Below, one piece after another: positions 48,401-62,900 of a DNA stretch of 64,000 bases; the first letter of the stretch is position 1, and every line of letters starts with the position of its first letter. The position numbers and the translations under genes were made by a program. The stretch covers positions 48,584,221 to 48,648,220 of the forward strand of contig NC_134643.1 of NCBI RefSeq assembly GCF_030463565.1, given 5' to 3'. This stretch comes from Pelecanus crispus. Taxonomy: Eukaryota; Chordata; Aves; Pelecaniformes; Pelecanidae. The notes under the pieces are model-generated. The model was not told where the DNA came from. It was given only the letters and a program-made list of their open reading frames with translations, and made no database searches.

Positions 48401-51400
48401 AGAGGTTATATTATGTGGAATTTGCTTAGTATCAGAAGAAAGACTGATTAACTGTAGAAAAGTTAATGTCCAAATTATTTCTGACACACTGCTTTGATCA
48501 AAAAACGGTTTCTGTTCTCAGCCAGAGAGCTTAAAGTCTTTGGTGCAGAGGGCAGCTGTAGATGTGGGGTTTTGCAACTTTTTAACTAATGCATGTATGC
48601 ACACCCTTACTTACCTAAAAAGCCTACCTGACTTTTTATTTGTTTGTTTTTGTGTGCAGAGCAGTTCAGACAAACATGCTTGAGAAAACATTTTATCTCC
48701 TTTGAGGGAATATATTGCATACCTCATTTTGAATGCTTAAAAAAAAATGGACCTTCGAAAAAATTTGGTCTGTGTTGTGTCATTTATTCCCCAAATATAA
48801 GAGTTTCTGCATAAACTAAAACAACTCCTTTCCAAAAGAAACATATGAGTGTGCAGATGGGAGCGAGTTGAGGTATTAGGAAGAAGGGAGACCACAAGTT
48901 GATTTTAATATACAGTTTTGAGGGAGAGAAGGGAGGAAACATACGGAAGAAATTGTATCTTTGAAAGTTAGCAGACAACCACTAGAGAGAAGACCTGGTT
49001 TGGGCTTTTTTTTTTCTCTTCCTTGAAAGACGCTATTCAGCTCTGTGGAGGAGAAAAACCTGGCTCTGTTTGCAAACGCAAGAAACAACTGCTGCCAGGA
49101 ACCAATTGCAGGAGTGATTAACAAAACCAGTTTGCTTTATGAGATTTTCACGAAGGTAAAGAGGTATGCATATAATTTTGACACAATCAAATTGTGCATG
49201 CTTAGTGTTATGTGGCAAAAAAAGAATTAGCACTTCTCCCTTAAAAGCGTGCCTTGTTACAGCATACTTATTGTCTTCTCAGCAGATGTGGCATTTAAAT
49301 ATAGTGAGCAATGACCAAATGAAGGAAGTAATTCTGAGAAAGAAAGAAATAAAAGTAGCAGTCCCAGTTTCCTGAATGGAGGTGAAAGTGGTTTGGCAAT
49401 ATTTACCCAAGATGATGTTCACTTTTTCAGTACTGAAATTAAAGAGAGAGAGAGGGAATGCCTGTGTGTGCTGGTGAAAGTGTAACGTGAAATTAGAATA
49501 GACTAAAGCTGCAGATGAACTGAAATCTCCCGAGTGGCATCAGCACCAAGCAAGGGACTTTAAGTAGCAGCAAATGGTGTAAGGGTTTAACTTACACCTT
49601 AAGACCTCTGCTGTTAGTGGTGCAAGGTATACTAAAGAAAAAAAGCCAGAACATTTTGAATTGCAGCTCTAGACTTCAATTTGAGCAGGAAATCTAAATC
49701 CAGGTTATCAGAACAAGGTGAACATACATTTGAGAAAGCAAAGTATGCAATAACCCGTTGTCAAATTTCCTTTAAAGTATGCTTTTTCCTCTTGGGTTAT
49801 ATGCACTTTTGGCCCAAGTTAAACAAATGAAAATGTGGTATCTACAGCTAAAAGAAAACTGAATAGTACCATGGTTGAAAAGAAGGGCATTAAGCCAAAG
49901 GGTCTTTTCATATCTTAGATTTATTTCCAAAAATATTACAGGTACTGTCGCAAGGATAGTAACTGCTCCTTGTTACATTTCCACCCCCACTCTGGTAGAC
50001 ATAAGTATTCCAGTGCTGCAGTACAGCAGGCTGGACGGACGGCCAATATTGTTCTTTGTGTACCACATCAGTGTGCATGCCCAAGGCAATGCTTTTGAAA
50101 GCTGAATCTATTATTTTCATTGGGACAGCAAAAAAGAGCAGTTCTGGAGGCCATCACAGGCTCCCTTTTGCTGTAAAAGGGTTAATACAATGATGATACT
50201 CTAACAAACAACCACCTTTAAATAATGTTAGCTTAAGTGCAATCATACAGCAGAAATATACACACATAATATTTATTTAACCTTTTCTTGCCATCATAGT
50301 AATTTCATCTCTTCTACTCAAATTGCTCAGGATAGATGAAACCTGATCACAAAGAAACATTTGAATCTGGTTTTAAAAATTAAAAGTAGGTCCTTTACAT
50401 AGCAGTTATTTTTTTCTTGGTAATGTCTTTTTAATGCTTGTGCTCAATGCAGTTGTCTAGGAAGAAAACCCACTCTAATGACACCAAAGGAGAGCCCAAG
50501 TAACTGAACACTGTGCTTGTGCTGGGTTTCAAAAAAATGGTGTGGGTCTGTTAAGAAATGGAATAATTTCATAGAGTACAAACACAGTATCTTTGAGACT
50601 GAGAATTCACAGCCTGAGATTTCCATGGCTGCCAGTCAGGTTTTCCTGAACCGGCAAAAGCAAAACCAATGTTAATGAGTAAATAGCAAGAAAGAGGGAA
50701 GGCAGCTATTTAACCAGCTGAACAGAGGAAATGAGCATCAGCTTTTGATGTTCAGCTTTACTCATTAAATGTGAAACTCTTACATAAGCCCAGGAAAAGG
50801 CTGGCAAAGGGCTTAATTAGCAATATAACCCTACTCAAATTACTTTCAAGTTCTACGTGGACTTTTAAGAGCCTTTTTACAACTGTGAGGACAAAGTGGA
50901 ATTTTATTTGAGAATTTGTAGTAGGTAGTACGACAGTTGAAAGTCATCTAGAAATGTGGCTGAAAAATAGCCTTGTATCTGCCCTGATGCCAATTCAATT
51001 TTATGCCAATTCAACAACAAACTACTATTATGGAAATGTTATTGTAATTAATCTTTCTCTGTACTTAATTTCATTGTTAAACTAGCAGGTAATAAATAAT
51101 GCTTTAGATTCATGGTGGAGATTCATACTCCTTATTTTAAAGCTGGACAAAGTATTTTCATTGAAATTGCACGATAGTATTTAGGAGGAAGACACTGAAC
51201 ATCTCTGCTGTGAAGAGTGGTGCTGCTGATGGGAAGTTATCTGTAAACGTTTATATATATCTTATGTTTTTATCTAGATTTATATGTACTGTATGTAATC
51301 TTGCAAAAGAAACAGATCTCCTGTGTCTCTAATTATCTAAGAAACAAATATTCAGGCCCGACCACTTGCATAACCTCCCACCATAGTCAGTAGAGAGAAA

Positions 51401-54400
51401 CAGATCTTAGACAACCGTTGTACTCTGAGATGACTCTGGATGCGCTCCTCTTGCTCTCCATTTACAGCAGAAGCAGCAATCTAGCCTTAGTCTACATTCC
51501 TGACTGTGCTGCTAAAGGGCATGTATGCCTAGGTGACACAGAATGTATTCGCTGTGACAAAATGAGTAAAAGAGGCAAGAACTTGGAAAATGCCATCTGG
51601 AGATACCGAAACATCTGTTTGGAGACTATTTTCATTTCAGCCTTTCAGGACAGCTAAAACGAAAATGGAAAAGGTAAGACAAATATTTGTTTATGTTAAA
51701 AAACCAATTATTTTACAAAATCAACATTTTCAGTCTTTTATGATATATATGTCAATCCTGCTTCCACTAAAGAGAGTAGAAATTTTGTAGTTTTCATCTC
51801 CAAGGACTAAGGAGAGAAGAAAAAAGATTAAGCCCCTTGTTTTACTTTATGTGAAAAGCTGATGGAGTGGTGGAGACACTTCAATACATTTGTCTTTGTA
51901 TATAGAATATAACATCAAAATCACTTCATTTGTTTTCATTATAATACATCTGTATTTTCCACCTGTGTTCTGCAAAACATTATACTGTACCATTTGAGGA
52001 TACGACACTGCTTGAGCTCATGATACATGATCTGCATTGCTACTCATAATTTAATACTTATTGAAATGTAGCCTAACAGAACTGCAAATTTAACATGAAA
52101 GTAGTAAGAACTATCATTTCCATCAGAATCTCTGAAATGCTTCACAATAAAAGCTGATTGCATCTGCAGTTTTTAAGATGGTTAACCATGGGTTTTTTTT
52201 TTCCTTTAATAGTTTTCCAAGATGAAATATTTTCTAAGGTGTTATGGTTTGCTGTTTATTTAACTTTTAATAATTCAATAACAAACAAGTCCCCAATTTC
52301 CCTTTACAAAAGCAAAAACATTAGCGTCTAACATAAGAGAATACTGAGAAGAGAGTAAAACAGAGCGTCATGTTAGAACATTGATCTAAAAATAACACAT
52401 TCATATAGCACCTTAGTGAATTATCTTTATCAGAGTACATACAGTAAATACGCTAAAACTGTCTTGCCTGAAAATTACTGTCTTCTGGGTTTGTTTATTC
52501 TGCACTAAACTAAGGGCTCAGTTCTTCCTTTAATTCACAGTGAGTAGTATTTTACTTCCCAAGAATTCCCTATGTCAGAGGGATTACACTATGTGAAGAA
52601 AAGTAGAAGACAAACTGGCTTTTAGTTAAGAAAAGGAAAAAAGGCCCAGGGACATTATACAACGAGGAATCCCAAACAGTGCCAATAGGAACAATACATG
52701 TGCGTTAGTGAAGAATAGATCCATCAGTGTGCAGACCACAGTGTAATATTTTCAATATTATTATTTCAGTATGAAAATATTGATGTTCAGTCCACAAATG
52801 AACACAAGAAATGCACACCAACAGAACCAATGGTATACACCAGTGAACAGAGCTTTGTGACACTACTAATCTTTTGCTTCATCAGTGAAAAAAAGACAAT
52901 CCAAACTTTGGGAAGTATTAGTGAATGTATACACCTCTGACTAAGTATTTCGCTTTCAGAAGTCATTCACTGTTCTTAGCACATGAAGAAAAAAATGTAT
53001 CTTCAAATATATCTTTCTGAAATTTGTCTGAAAACCAGTTATCATTAATTTTATGGCTTTTTTTTTTCCTTAAAAATTTGGCTACCATTTTCATGTGAAT
53101 GAGATAGATAAAATATGTTTTCTGTGAGGGAGGAGCTGGGACCCATGCACTAATGTGAGTGCTCAAAACACTAGCTAACAGAACTGCGTTCTTGCCTCTC
53201 CTGAAATAAATGTATCTTTAATTGTTTTTTTCCAAATGAACTCAAATTCAACAGGAAGAGTAGTGCATGCCTCTCATTCCCAAACCGTACCACTATTCAC
53301 ACCCAAGGAAAGCTTCCTTTGAGGGCATTCACATTGGCATTTTTGAGTTTCACCCTCTCAGACTGGTAACAGCCAGATGAGAGTTCTCACTGCTAAGCCA
53401 CGATATCGAAGATGAGACTTATTACTACTGTTGTTTTAAAAAGGAAAGAAGTTTTGTTCAGCTCTTAATCCAAAAATACCATTTAAATTACTTCAGGCTT
53501 ATGCTGAGAGCATTTAATTTGTACTAGCCATTCACATTGTGTATGGTTTTGATTACAAGAACATTTTAAACCTTGGGATTGAGTATATTTTCCATTCTAA
53601 TTTAGAAGATTGGTTGGGACATACTGCATTTCTGAATAAAAGTAAAGGTAATGTTCCTGGTTAACCTAGTTATATTTGCTTTGGCACTAATATTTAATGA
53701 TCAAGGAATGGAAAAATAGAAGAATGACAGTTCATTTAAAAAAATTGGTGTTGACTCATGACTAATTATCAACTAAGTATTTGATAATCATGGCAGATCT
53801 CTGTTAAAAAGCAAATCCTTCATAAGTATTTACAACCATGTGAGATTAGCACGTATTTTTAATATTAAAAAATGGTGTTATTTTCCTTTTCAGTTTGAAC
53901 ATGTACACCACTTTTAATTTATTTTACTGAAGATGTGTATATGAAGAACAGATAATTAGGTGTGTACTAAGGAACAAAGAAACAAAGACTTTCTTTGAGA
54001 AGAGGATGCTTTTCTGAATTACGTAGAAGCATATATGAGAAGATTTATTTTAAAATGTACCTTACCTCTGTATAGGGGGAATTGCCAAACCTAGACCTGA
54101 ATTTATCAGGATTTATGAACCAGGAAAAGCAATTGCATTGCTGTTTTGTGTAGATTTTTTAATAATTTACCCTTCTGAAATAGCCATTAGATTTAGATGT
54201 ACTGAGTACAGTAGTTAGTTGACTCTTGGTCAGTGCAGGCATTCTTGAAATTTAATCCTTGCCTTCCAGGTTTAACTAAAACCTGTACATGCAATTAGAT
54301 GATAACCACAGTATTCATGAGACTGACAATATAGTGTTTATCTGTGTCACACCTGATACTCATGGATTTCTTAGTCTGTCTACTAAGAGAGTCTGGAGAA

Positions 54401-55750
54401 TTTCTTAGGGGAAAAAACCCCATAGATTCTGCTAGTCCAAATGTATGCATATAGTATAAACCATATAGCTATACAGCCTCCCTGTGTGATGCACTAAAAG
54501 CCCAGAGCTGACACTGAAGTCATGAGGACTGTGGGAACTTCTCTGCTTATTGGCTACAGCCAGGCAAAATAAGCTTGCAGGGAATAACCAGAGGCAGTGG
54601 GAAGATGTCAACAAAACTAACATGATCAGGATTAGAAAACTGAAGAAAAAATAAAAACTAATTTAGGAACATATTAATTTTTCATTAAATCAAGATTCTT
54701 CATTTTGCATCTGCTCTATTGGCTAAGAGATCATCCAGGAATGACTGGTGATTACGTTCACTTCCAATTGATTAACCTCATACACTTTATGTTTGTATCA
54801 TACATGGACTGGACATGTAGATATGGAAGGTATAACCATCCTTGGAAAGCATGCTGCAGTATTCAGCTATGTGCAAATTTCTTGTGGGGAGTTCTGTATA
54901 TCGTGAAGGAACAGAAAATGTTGAAGCCGTTATCTGTTAAGATGCCTGTCTAAGAGAACAGTGTTGTCCTTGAGGTGGTTGGGTTTGATAGCGACATCTG
55001 TACTCAAGCAGAATGCTTGCTTACTGTGAGGCATTTTGTTTGAATAAGGAGAGCAAATTGGTCCCCCAAGTAATATAGAACCCAAGTAGTGCTCATTTCA
55101 GTGAAAGGACCCAGGGAAAAGAACAAACAATATTTGTTGAGACAGAATAACAGATGCAATTATCTATTTTTTACATAGTTGTCATGTCAGATTTATAATT
55201 TTACATACATTCCCTTTTGAAAAGAGTTGCAACGCTATTTTCTTACAGTGCTCAGAATGAAACTGTCAGTTTCAGGACAGATTTCCTTGTCACAACTGCC
55301 TTTAAAAGAAACACATCACCAACTATTGTACAAACGCATACTACCATAACATTTTAAAATTATATGTGCGTAAGGTGCAACCCAATTTCTTTTCACAACA
55401 TACTGGTCATAGCTTTAAACCTTTTGGTAATTACAGGATGTTTTGTTTTGTTCTGTTTAGTCCAGCAGATCTCTCTTACAGAGAAATGATAATAAAAAAG
55501 GGGTTCAAGATCTCAAGAGAGGTTTGAGAACTTTGTATTTCCTATAAAATTCAAAATTTTCAACAAATAAGTGTTTGTATATTGCCTGGCCAAACTAGTA
55601 AAAAATAAATTGCTTTGCTTGTTTTGTGATTTCCCCAGATTTTCTGTGTCTCTAGTAAAGAGCTGGAAATAAGTCAGTTTTTCTGGGGAATGGCACCAGT
55701 TGGGACCCAGCTGATTGTATGCACTCTGTACCTTCTCAAGTGGCTTTGCT

Positions 55751-56907
55751 TTATTGATTCGGTGTTTGTGAAGTCCAGATGCTAATGCTTCTAATGATCA
55801 GCCATTCTTTTTGACTTTTGGTAACAAGTATTCTCATGCAGTTAATATCAAACAGAACTTTGTGCTCTACATCTGTTATTTCAAAATTCCCATTTCTGAA
55901 TTCCCCTAGTCTCAAGTAAGTAGTACATTGTCTTCCTTTTTTACTCCCTACAATCTTTTCTCCTACTTCCAGAGCCCCGTGATGCAAAATGTCATTTTGC
56001 CGGTCTTCAGTTCCAGTGACAACTTTAATTTTACTGATTTTAATGGGCTTTTCAAATACAATCCCATAGAAGTCTCCAGTAGAAGGAGCTTTGCCCCAGA
56101 AGTACTCGTCAATGCTGCTGTAAGCCTTGCTTGCTTCATAGTTTTCAAATACATTCATGTTGGTGTGCAAGTTTGCAGGTGGGTTGTCAGGGATATCAAA
56201 TGATTCCTCTTCAAAATCATCATCCTTTAGCTTGTTTTCAGCTCCTTTGTAAGATGAGTAGTATCCCATATGCTGGAACAGAGACGGCTTAAAACGTATC
56301 ACTTCTTTTTGAGCTAACAGCCCACGAAAGTGGATGAGCAGCCAGTCGCAAGGCATTTCTTGGTAAAACATCAACAAAAAATGGGCCAGGCGTGGGAGGT
56401 CATGGGAATGGTAAAGCTTTCCAATGTACCCCAGTTTGGAGAATTCCAAAGTCACCCAGTAGGATCCTTCTCGTGAGGTAATTACTTTCTTAACAGCAGT
56501 CAAAAAGTTCTTTGAGCAGCGGACGTCATCTTCTAGCATCACATAATAGTCAGAAAGATTAGCACAGAAGTTAAGAAGGAAAGCATAATCTACATTTTGT
56601 TTGGATCGAAACTTCACACGGTCCTCTGGGTCATTGTAATTTCTCTTGAGGCCATTCAGTACAGGATAATACTCCTCAGGGACATGAATAACTATTAATC
56701 TGCCTGCAATTATGTGATGTGCAAATTTCTGTGAAATATCCTGGACCATCCCTTCACACCAGGCTGAGTCAAAATCTGCCAGCTGCACTACCACTGCAAT
56801 TTCCTTGAGTTCCTCATAACTTGACTGCTCAAATATGGACTTGATGGTCTCAAGCAAGTAGTTTCCCTTTTTCCTTTTCACAGAGGATAGCCCGATTGTA
56901 AGATACC
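55751..56907 (-). CDS. MGAT4C: MGAT4C coding exon 3 (catalytic domain)
   Basis: A single large exon of 1157 bases encodes residues 93-477 and the TAA stop. The acceptor reads TTTTGCACAG|GGTATC; the first two bases complete an Arg codon begun in the preceding exon. The open frame continues about 50 bases into the intron (to 56959), but those residues are not part of the protein because the splice site and family alignment start at Tyr-Leu-Thr-Ile-Gly. It has no internal stop or frameshift. Confidence 0.97.
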
Positions 56908-59900
56908 CTGTGCAAAAGACAATTTGAACAAAAACTGAGTATCTGACACTGGAAAACATTTCACCACAAAGCTATCCTCCAGAGCTGTGCTCATATTAAA
57001 TAAACCTTTTGAATGGTGAAGTCTGAGAAATTTGGTATGTGAACTTATTAAGCTGCATGCAACAAAGGATGTCTATTGCCTTTTCATGAAAGAAGAATAG
57101 TATTGCAAGCAAATAGACATATGGAGACTATTGCATTAAACATTCATTTGTTAACTGCAAGGAATGGCATGTAGTGGACAAAAGCCAAAGCAATGTGCAC
57201 ATATATGCCTGGTAGAGGAAACCACGTAGACAATGATAAGGCTGTAAAATCTGCTGAAAGAAAGGGGATTATGAGATAAGATTCACACAATATTTTTAAA
57301 GCAAGGAACTACGGAATGCAGCACAAAAATGTGAGCTATAGATTAATTGCCAAACTTCTATCATTGTAAGCACTCTACAAGACTAACTAATCTTATGCAT
57401 AACTTTACAGTTTTATGAATGTTGCATGGATAATTTCTTCCTGTGTGTTCATTTTTAACTGAATTTGTCCAATTTTTCCTTGCTAATAGTTCTTCTCCTA
57501 ACCCTCTTTCAGGACTCATTGAGCATTTTACAGGGAACATATTTAGATACTCTTTTAAAGTAGAAAGGAACTTACTACTGCATGCCTGTGTTTGTATAAA
57601 TAATTTTTAATGCTGTTACACCTTTCAAGGGGGAGATGCATCTTAATTATAAGGGAAGAATTTTCATCTCTGCTTTTCTGGAGTCACTTCCATTGCATTT
57701 TTACCAGCAATCTAAATCTTTTTTTTCAGATATTTGCTAATATATCTCAATTTTCCTAACTTCTGATGTAAAAAATGTTAAGACTTTATAATTGACAGGG
57801 TTTACTTTAGTTGAACCTATCCCAGCTTTCTTAAAATATTGTGGTTTATAAAAGACTGCTCTGATAAAGTGATTCAGAGTTTCCCTCGAGGCTTAAGTCT
57901 GCTCAAAATGCAGTTGTACAGTGAAGTACAACCCCCACAAGCCATTCACGCTGCCTACACAGAACCAAATTTCTCAAATCTAATTTGAACAAACTTTACT
58001 TTATAGCTTTCTATGAAGATCAACAACTCACAGATGATTTTATTTTACCATCTGTGCTTGGACTTCTGAGCATTGTTTATGTTTGTGAAATGATTGATTT
58101 GGAACCCAAAGAACACCTGTCTAAAAGCTAGGTATGGTCATATTTCACTTTGAGATGAAAGTCTTGAACCCTGCCTGGAGTCAGAGTAACTAGATAGTCC
58201 ATCTGCAGATGGCTGCGAGAAGAATCCTCCTTTACTGTCCCCATAATAGCACAATTTGCCTCCCTCGTTATCACAGCTAAAGGAACAAGAAGATCCATTC
58301 ACAAGGAGCAAGGAGGTCTGCTGGATTGGCAGAACAGGGGACCTGAAGGGTGTACCTACGTGATCCCAAGCATACCTTAGACTGGAGTGACTGGTTATAC
58401 AGACAGAGGCTGACAATATGGTCTCAGAAGGTGGTTACAGAGCACCACCAGTGTGTGCCTTGCTCCTGCTTCCTGAATCATCTCCCTCTGGCCTGGGGGG
58501 GAGATCCACAAAAATATGCTCACACAGACTATCCAGGGGCTGCCTGCAGGATGACTACAAGTCAGGCATTTGGTCACAAGGTCACCAGGCTGTGGGGCAG
58601 TCGCTGCTAGGGCTGAACTGGCAGCTGCCCAGGCACTGCCTGTGCAGGGAGAGATCGCTGTCCCACTAACTTTGAAATCATCACTGCTTGACTCAGACCC
58701 TCTTGCCTAGAAATACCACAGGGACTATATGGATTTCACCCGTTTTTAAATTACCTCATTTCATAACATTCAGATTGCAGTTACTTACTTTTCCTTGGCA
58801 AAGGCGTGCCAGCTAGGTAGCGATAGGAAATGTTTATAGATCCTGAGAAATTAGACAAATCTTTAAAAGTGTGAACATAGCGCTCTGGGTTGAGCTGGTG
58901 CGTGGCTGTTTCTCTGATTAATTGCTTGTCCCCTTCCTATTAGTGAGAAAACAAAAAAAATAGGAGAGGGAGAGAGACAGAGAGAAACACATTTGTGAAT
59001 GCCAGCCAGAGAGGAAACACAGACAGGCAGGTTTCCAAGAACAACATTTTTCAGTGTCAGCTTTCGTGAAAGCATGTGGATGTCACCTCATTTTTTTTAA
59101 AAACCCATTACTGAATATCATACATTTCTGACTACAGAAAATCTACCATAACCCTTCAGATTATGGTAACAAGAAAAGAAGAAAAAATATTCAGGACAAA
59201 AACTCTGGAAAGGTTGCAAACACTAAATTATTACCAAAAAGTGCTGCGGTATTCAAAATAGGGATAAGAAAGCATCAGTCTGCAACAGATGAGACAATTT
59301 TCATAGATGGTGAAATAGGGGAGATTTTTTGAAAATGTTTTCAGTGATTAAAAAAACCCCACCAAAACTGTTGCAAAGGAAAGGCGAAACTAGATCCTGG
59401 CATCTGGCTCATTTTGCCACTTTTCTGAGTAGCTCAAACTCAGATTTGTGATAAACAGAAATGCATGTGATCATCCAGACAGCCAAAGCTTTCTCTGGAT
59501 TTGGTGAACACTGATGGCATAGAAAAAAGGCAAATTTATCATCATGCCTCCTGTTCCTGCCTCCTTCTCCTGCCTTTTTCTTCCAAGAGGCTTTTTGAGC
59601 CATAGTAAAGTCACACAAGGGAAGGAGTTATATCTAGGAAAATGTCTAACAGGTTGTAGTGTCACAAGACTGAATTTAAAGGTAGGAATGCTTATTTAAT
59701 TTACACTGCTTGATTCCAGTCAGATGACAGGCCAGTGTATGAATGAGTTCATTTCTTCTGATATACACAGTGTGTTAACACACTAAAAACTTCCTGAGCT
59801 GTCATTAAATGGGAGCATTGTGCAGTGATAGTGCTGCTGTTAACAACAAGAACTGCAGAAACAGCACTCATATTTAATGGTATAAATATTTTAAAATGTG

Positions 59901-62900
59901 TCAAAGATAAAATTTATAGCACAAAGAAATATTTCTGTAAATTGATCCTAAGTTCACTTTAAGTTCATTATTTTTCTTTCATAGAAGTAGTAAATAATCC
60001 ACTTCTGAGCTTAGGAAAGATCTTTGGCGGACATCCAGGGGCATCTACCTGCACTGTTATGCTCTCTTGATCTGCAATGTCTCTCCAGTAATTTCCTTCT
60101 AGTGCTGCTATGCTACTTTGCATTTGTTCATAGGTTATGAGAGGAAGGTTTACGTTGATCAGATTCCAGATTAAAATGTAACTCAATAGGCTAGGAAGAG
60201 AATGCACCAAAACTTCAGGGGATTTTCCATGAAAACTATCAAATGGAAAAAAAATGGGCTGGTCCAAAACCTTTCCTTTTTAAAACCTTTTAAAAAAAAA
60301 AGACTTACTTTAATGTCAAAACATTATATCCCATTGGTTCGAGAACGGAGCACCAAAATGTGTTTCATGAGAAGGTTTTGGAATGGAAACCCATTCTGCT
60401 GAAGTTTTCCTACATAAAAAGTTTCAAAATGTTTAGGAATAGATATTGTCAGGAAAAAATGTTTTGATTTTAACAAGCAAATTATTTAAACTGACCACAA
60501 AAATTTTCCTTCTTTTTTCCTCTTTAAGAAATGCCTTTTGTGTCTAACATTTTTTTTGTTTCAATTGTTGTTGTTTTCATTCCTTTGTTGAATGAAAAGC
60601 AAAACTGAAATATGGATTTTTCCAAACATTTAAAATCTGGTTCTTCTACTTTTGACTACTGTGCAGAGGTCAATGAAGCTGGAGAGCTTGATTAGCTCTC
60701 TTTAGCTGTCTTCTCTAATTTTTTCTATGATGGTTCTGGCTTTCATCTGTTAACTAACTTCTAACTTACATTCCAGTGTTTGCTGGAGCTTGGGAGGTTC
60801 CTGTGGGTGCATGGGAAGAAGTGCCAGAATTTGTTTATCCATTCCTTAGAGAGATGCTCTGCTCTGCTAAGGATGCTGTGTCAGCTACAATACTATTGTT
60901 TTCATAGTGCCCAAAATAATGATTAGTATTCATAGAAGAGTGCAGAAGGCATGCTTCACTTACAGTTCACTTCCAACTCAGAATATGTATTAAAAAAAAA
61001 TCACTGCAAATCATACAGATATTGTGATCTAGGTTATATTAATTCAGTACTCCTTCAAAATGTTTGATCAGATGCGGTATTCGTGCTGCAGAAGTGTCTT
61101 AAACTACTCTGCTGACACACATGCATCAGCACTGTATACCCTCTATCAAGCATACTTAAGCAATTTCCCCGGGTGGGCCCTGATTTTCCATTTCCACAGC
61201 AAATGCTGTGCAGAAAACAGTGAAGGGATTCTTCAGACATACGAGATTCTCTGAGCAAAAAGGGAAAGTTCTCTCCCTTCTTAAGATTTGCCACAATGAA
61301 TCTCACGTAGTCATTCCTACTCGCTGAAAAAGGCCACTCATCTCATCTTACGTCTGGTGAAAGAGGTGCCAGGCCCGCATCCCCTTGCACAGCCTGCTCT
61401 CTGAGACCGGGAAGAGAAACTGGGGGTCAGTTGCACCCTTCCTCTATCAGTTACCTTCAGGAGATATTCCAGCAGGAAAGTCCCTACAATTAGAAAGCCA
61501 AAGGGCCTTTGGGGACTCTGGGGACTTTCAGATGCCTGTTCCCTGAGGGGAACTGGTTAGCCTGCTGTCCTTAAAAGCTATCCCCAGCGTCTCTCTCCTC
61601 ACCACCACTTAAACTACTTATCTTTTACCTCAGCAGAGAAAACACACCAGACAAGTTAACAGAGCTGTCAGACGTGGTCAGGAAAGTTGAAAATAGAAAT
61701 AAATAAATAAACTAAAAAGTCAACAGCCTAACACATTTGAAAAATGCTTGATGGACCATAAAGGTATCAAGAGATCTGGGAGAACTGTCAGGAGACTTGG
61801 CAAGAGACTTGGCTGGGAGCTACATGAACACAAACATGCCAGAACTGTGATGAGAGAAGCAATATAAGAGAGTGGATTTCTAAAAAAGGGGGGAAAAAAA
61901 GCAAATTAAGAATAAGACATGGAGCCATCTGGGGAGCTGGCAAATAGGACAGAAAAAGATTTCAAAAACAAACCAAGAGGAACACCATTAGCAGTGATAA
62001 GAAAAGCACTTTCAGAAACATCTGGGGGACTTTGAAGCAATTAATGAAAGGAGAATAAGCATCAGAGAAAATACTACTTGGCAAAAAAAAAAATGTGATA
62101 AGCCAGGTCAAATTCAATCACAACCAAGAAATGATGAATAAATAAAATGTAGTGCAAAACATTAGTGCAAGTACTGTTGTTAGAGAAAGCAATATGTTTG
62201 TAATGGAGTAACATGCTAGAAGCATGGGTTATCTTTTCAATGGTTTAAAAAGTAGTAGCATAGTCTTAATAATATTTACAATGTTTACAGATTTTTTATA
62301 AGTAATGTTATATGCATAATATTTTACATTAAAGTTACTAACAAGTTATCTGTGGTTTTTTATAAATTCATGTAAGGATTTTACTATTTATGTATTGCAC
62401 GTTTTCCATACTATGATGTTGCTTTTCAGATCCAACCGAGATCGGACTTCACCTTTCAGAGTATTGGAAAGCCTAAACTGTCCCAATTAGATGAATCAGA
62501 CAAAGAAGGGTGGCATAGAGCATCAGAAAGCTGTTCAGTAGTTCAATTTAAGTTCAAGAAAGAGGACTGTCTAATCTTATCACAAAGTTACATATTCAGT
62601 TTAGTCATTCTACTATTTGCAAGCTCCAGCTATTAAACTACCATGTTCTTTTACTGGGCCGAGTCCAACCTCAGATGAACTGGAAATTCAATCCATTAAT
62701 CAAGTCTTCAGAGCTTACTTGGCATTCAGCACTGAGACACCCATAGTTTACATATAAATTGTAGAGTTAGGTTACATTGTCAGTAGCTTACTTGAAATTC
62801 CTAACACAGACCTTTCAGTAAATCTTTTTCACAATCATAAACTTACACTAGGTATCATTTATAGCTAATTGTTAACGCTGCAGCACTGGACCTGCCAGAC

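Larger units (their letters stand above)
38955..55750. other. Gene-free intergenic DNA up to the MGAT4C stop codon
   Basis: AT-rich, with many A/T homopolymers and a 46-bp tandem duplication (42395-42486). GC-richer patches occur near 40150-40650 and 46740-46860. Part of the right end is presumably the MGAT4C 3' UTR. An AATAAA on the - strand (54044-54049 on +) would give a 1.7-kb 3' UTR, and another overlaps the stop codon. No further coding gene is recognised. Confidence 0.6.

Noticed and set aside
58138-58669. Frames on both strands in the last MGAT4C intron
   Set aside because: Mutually overlapping, short, low support; consistent with a GC-richer patch and not a gene.
59968-60267. 99-codon - strand frame inside the MGAT4C intron
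   Set aside because: No match to MGAT4C or a family I recognise; the MGAT4C exons on both sides join in frame without it.
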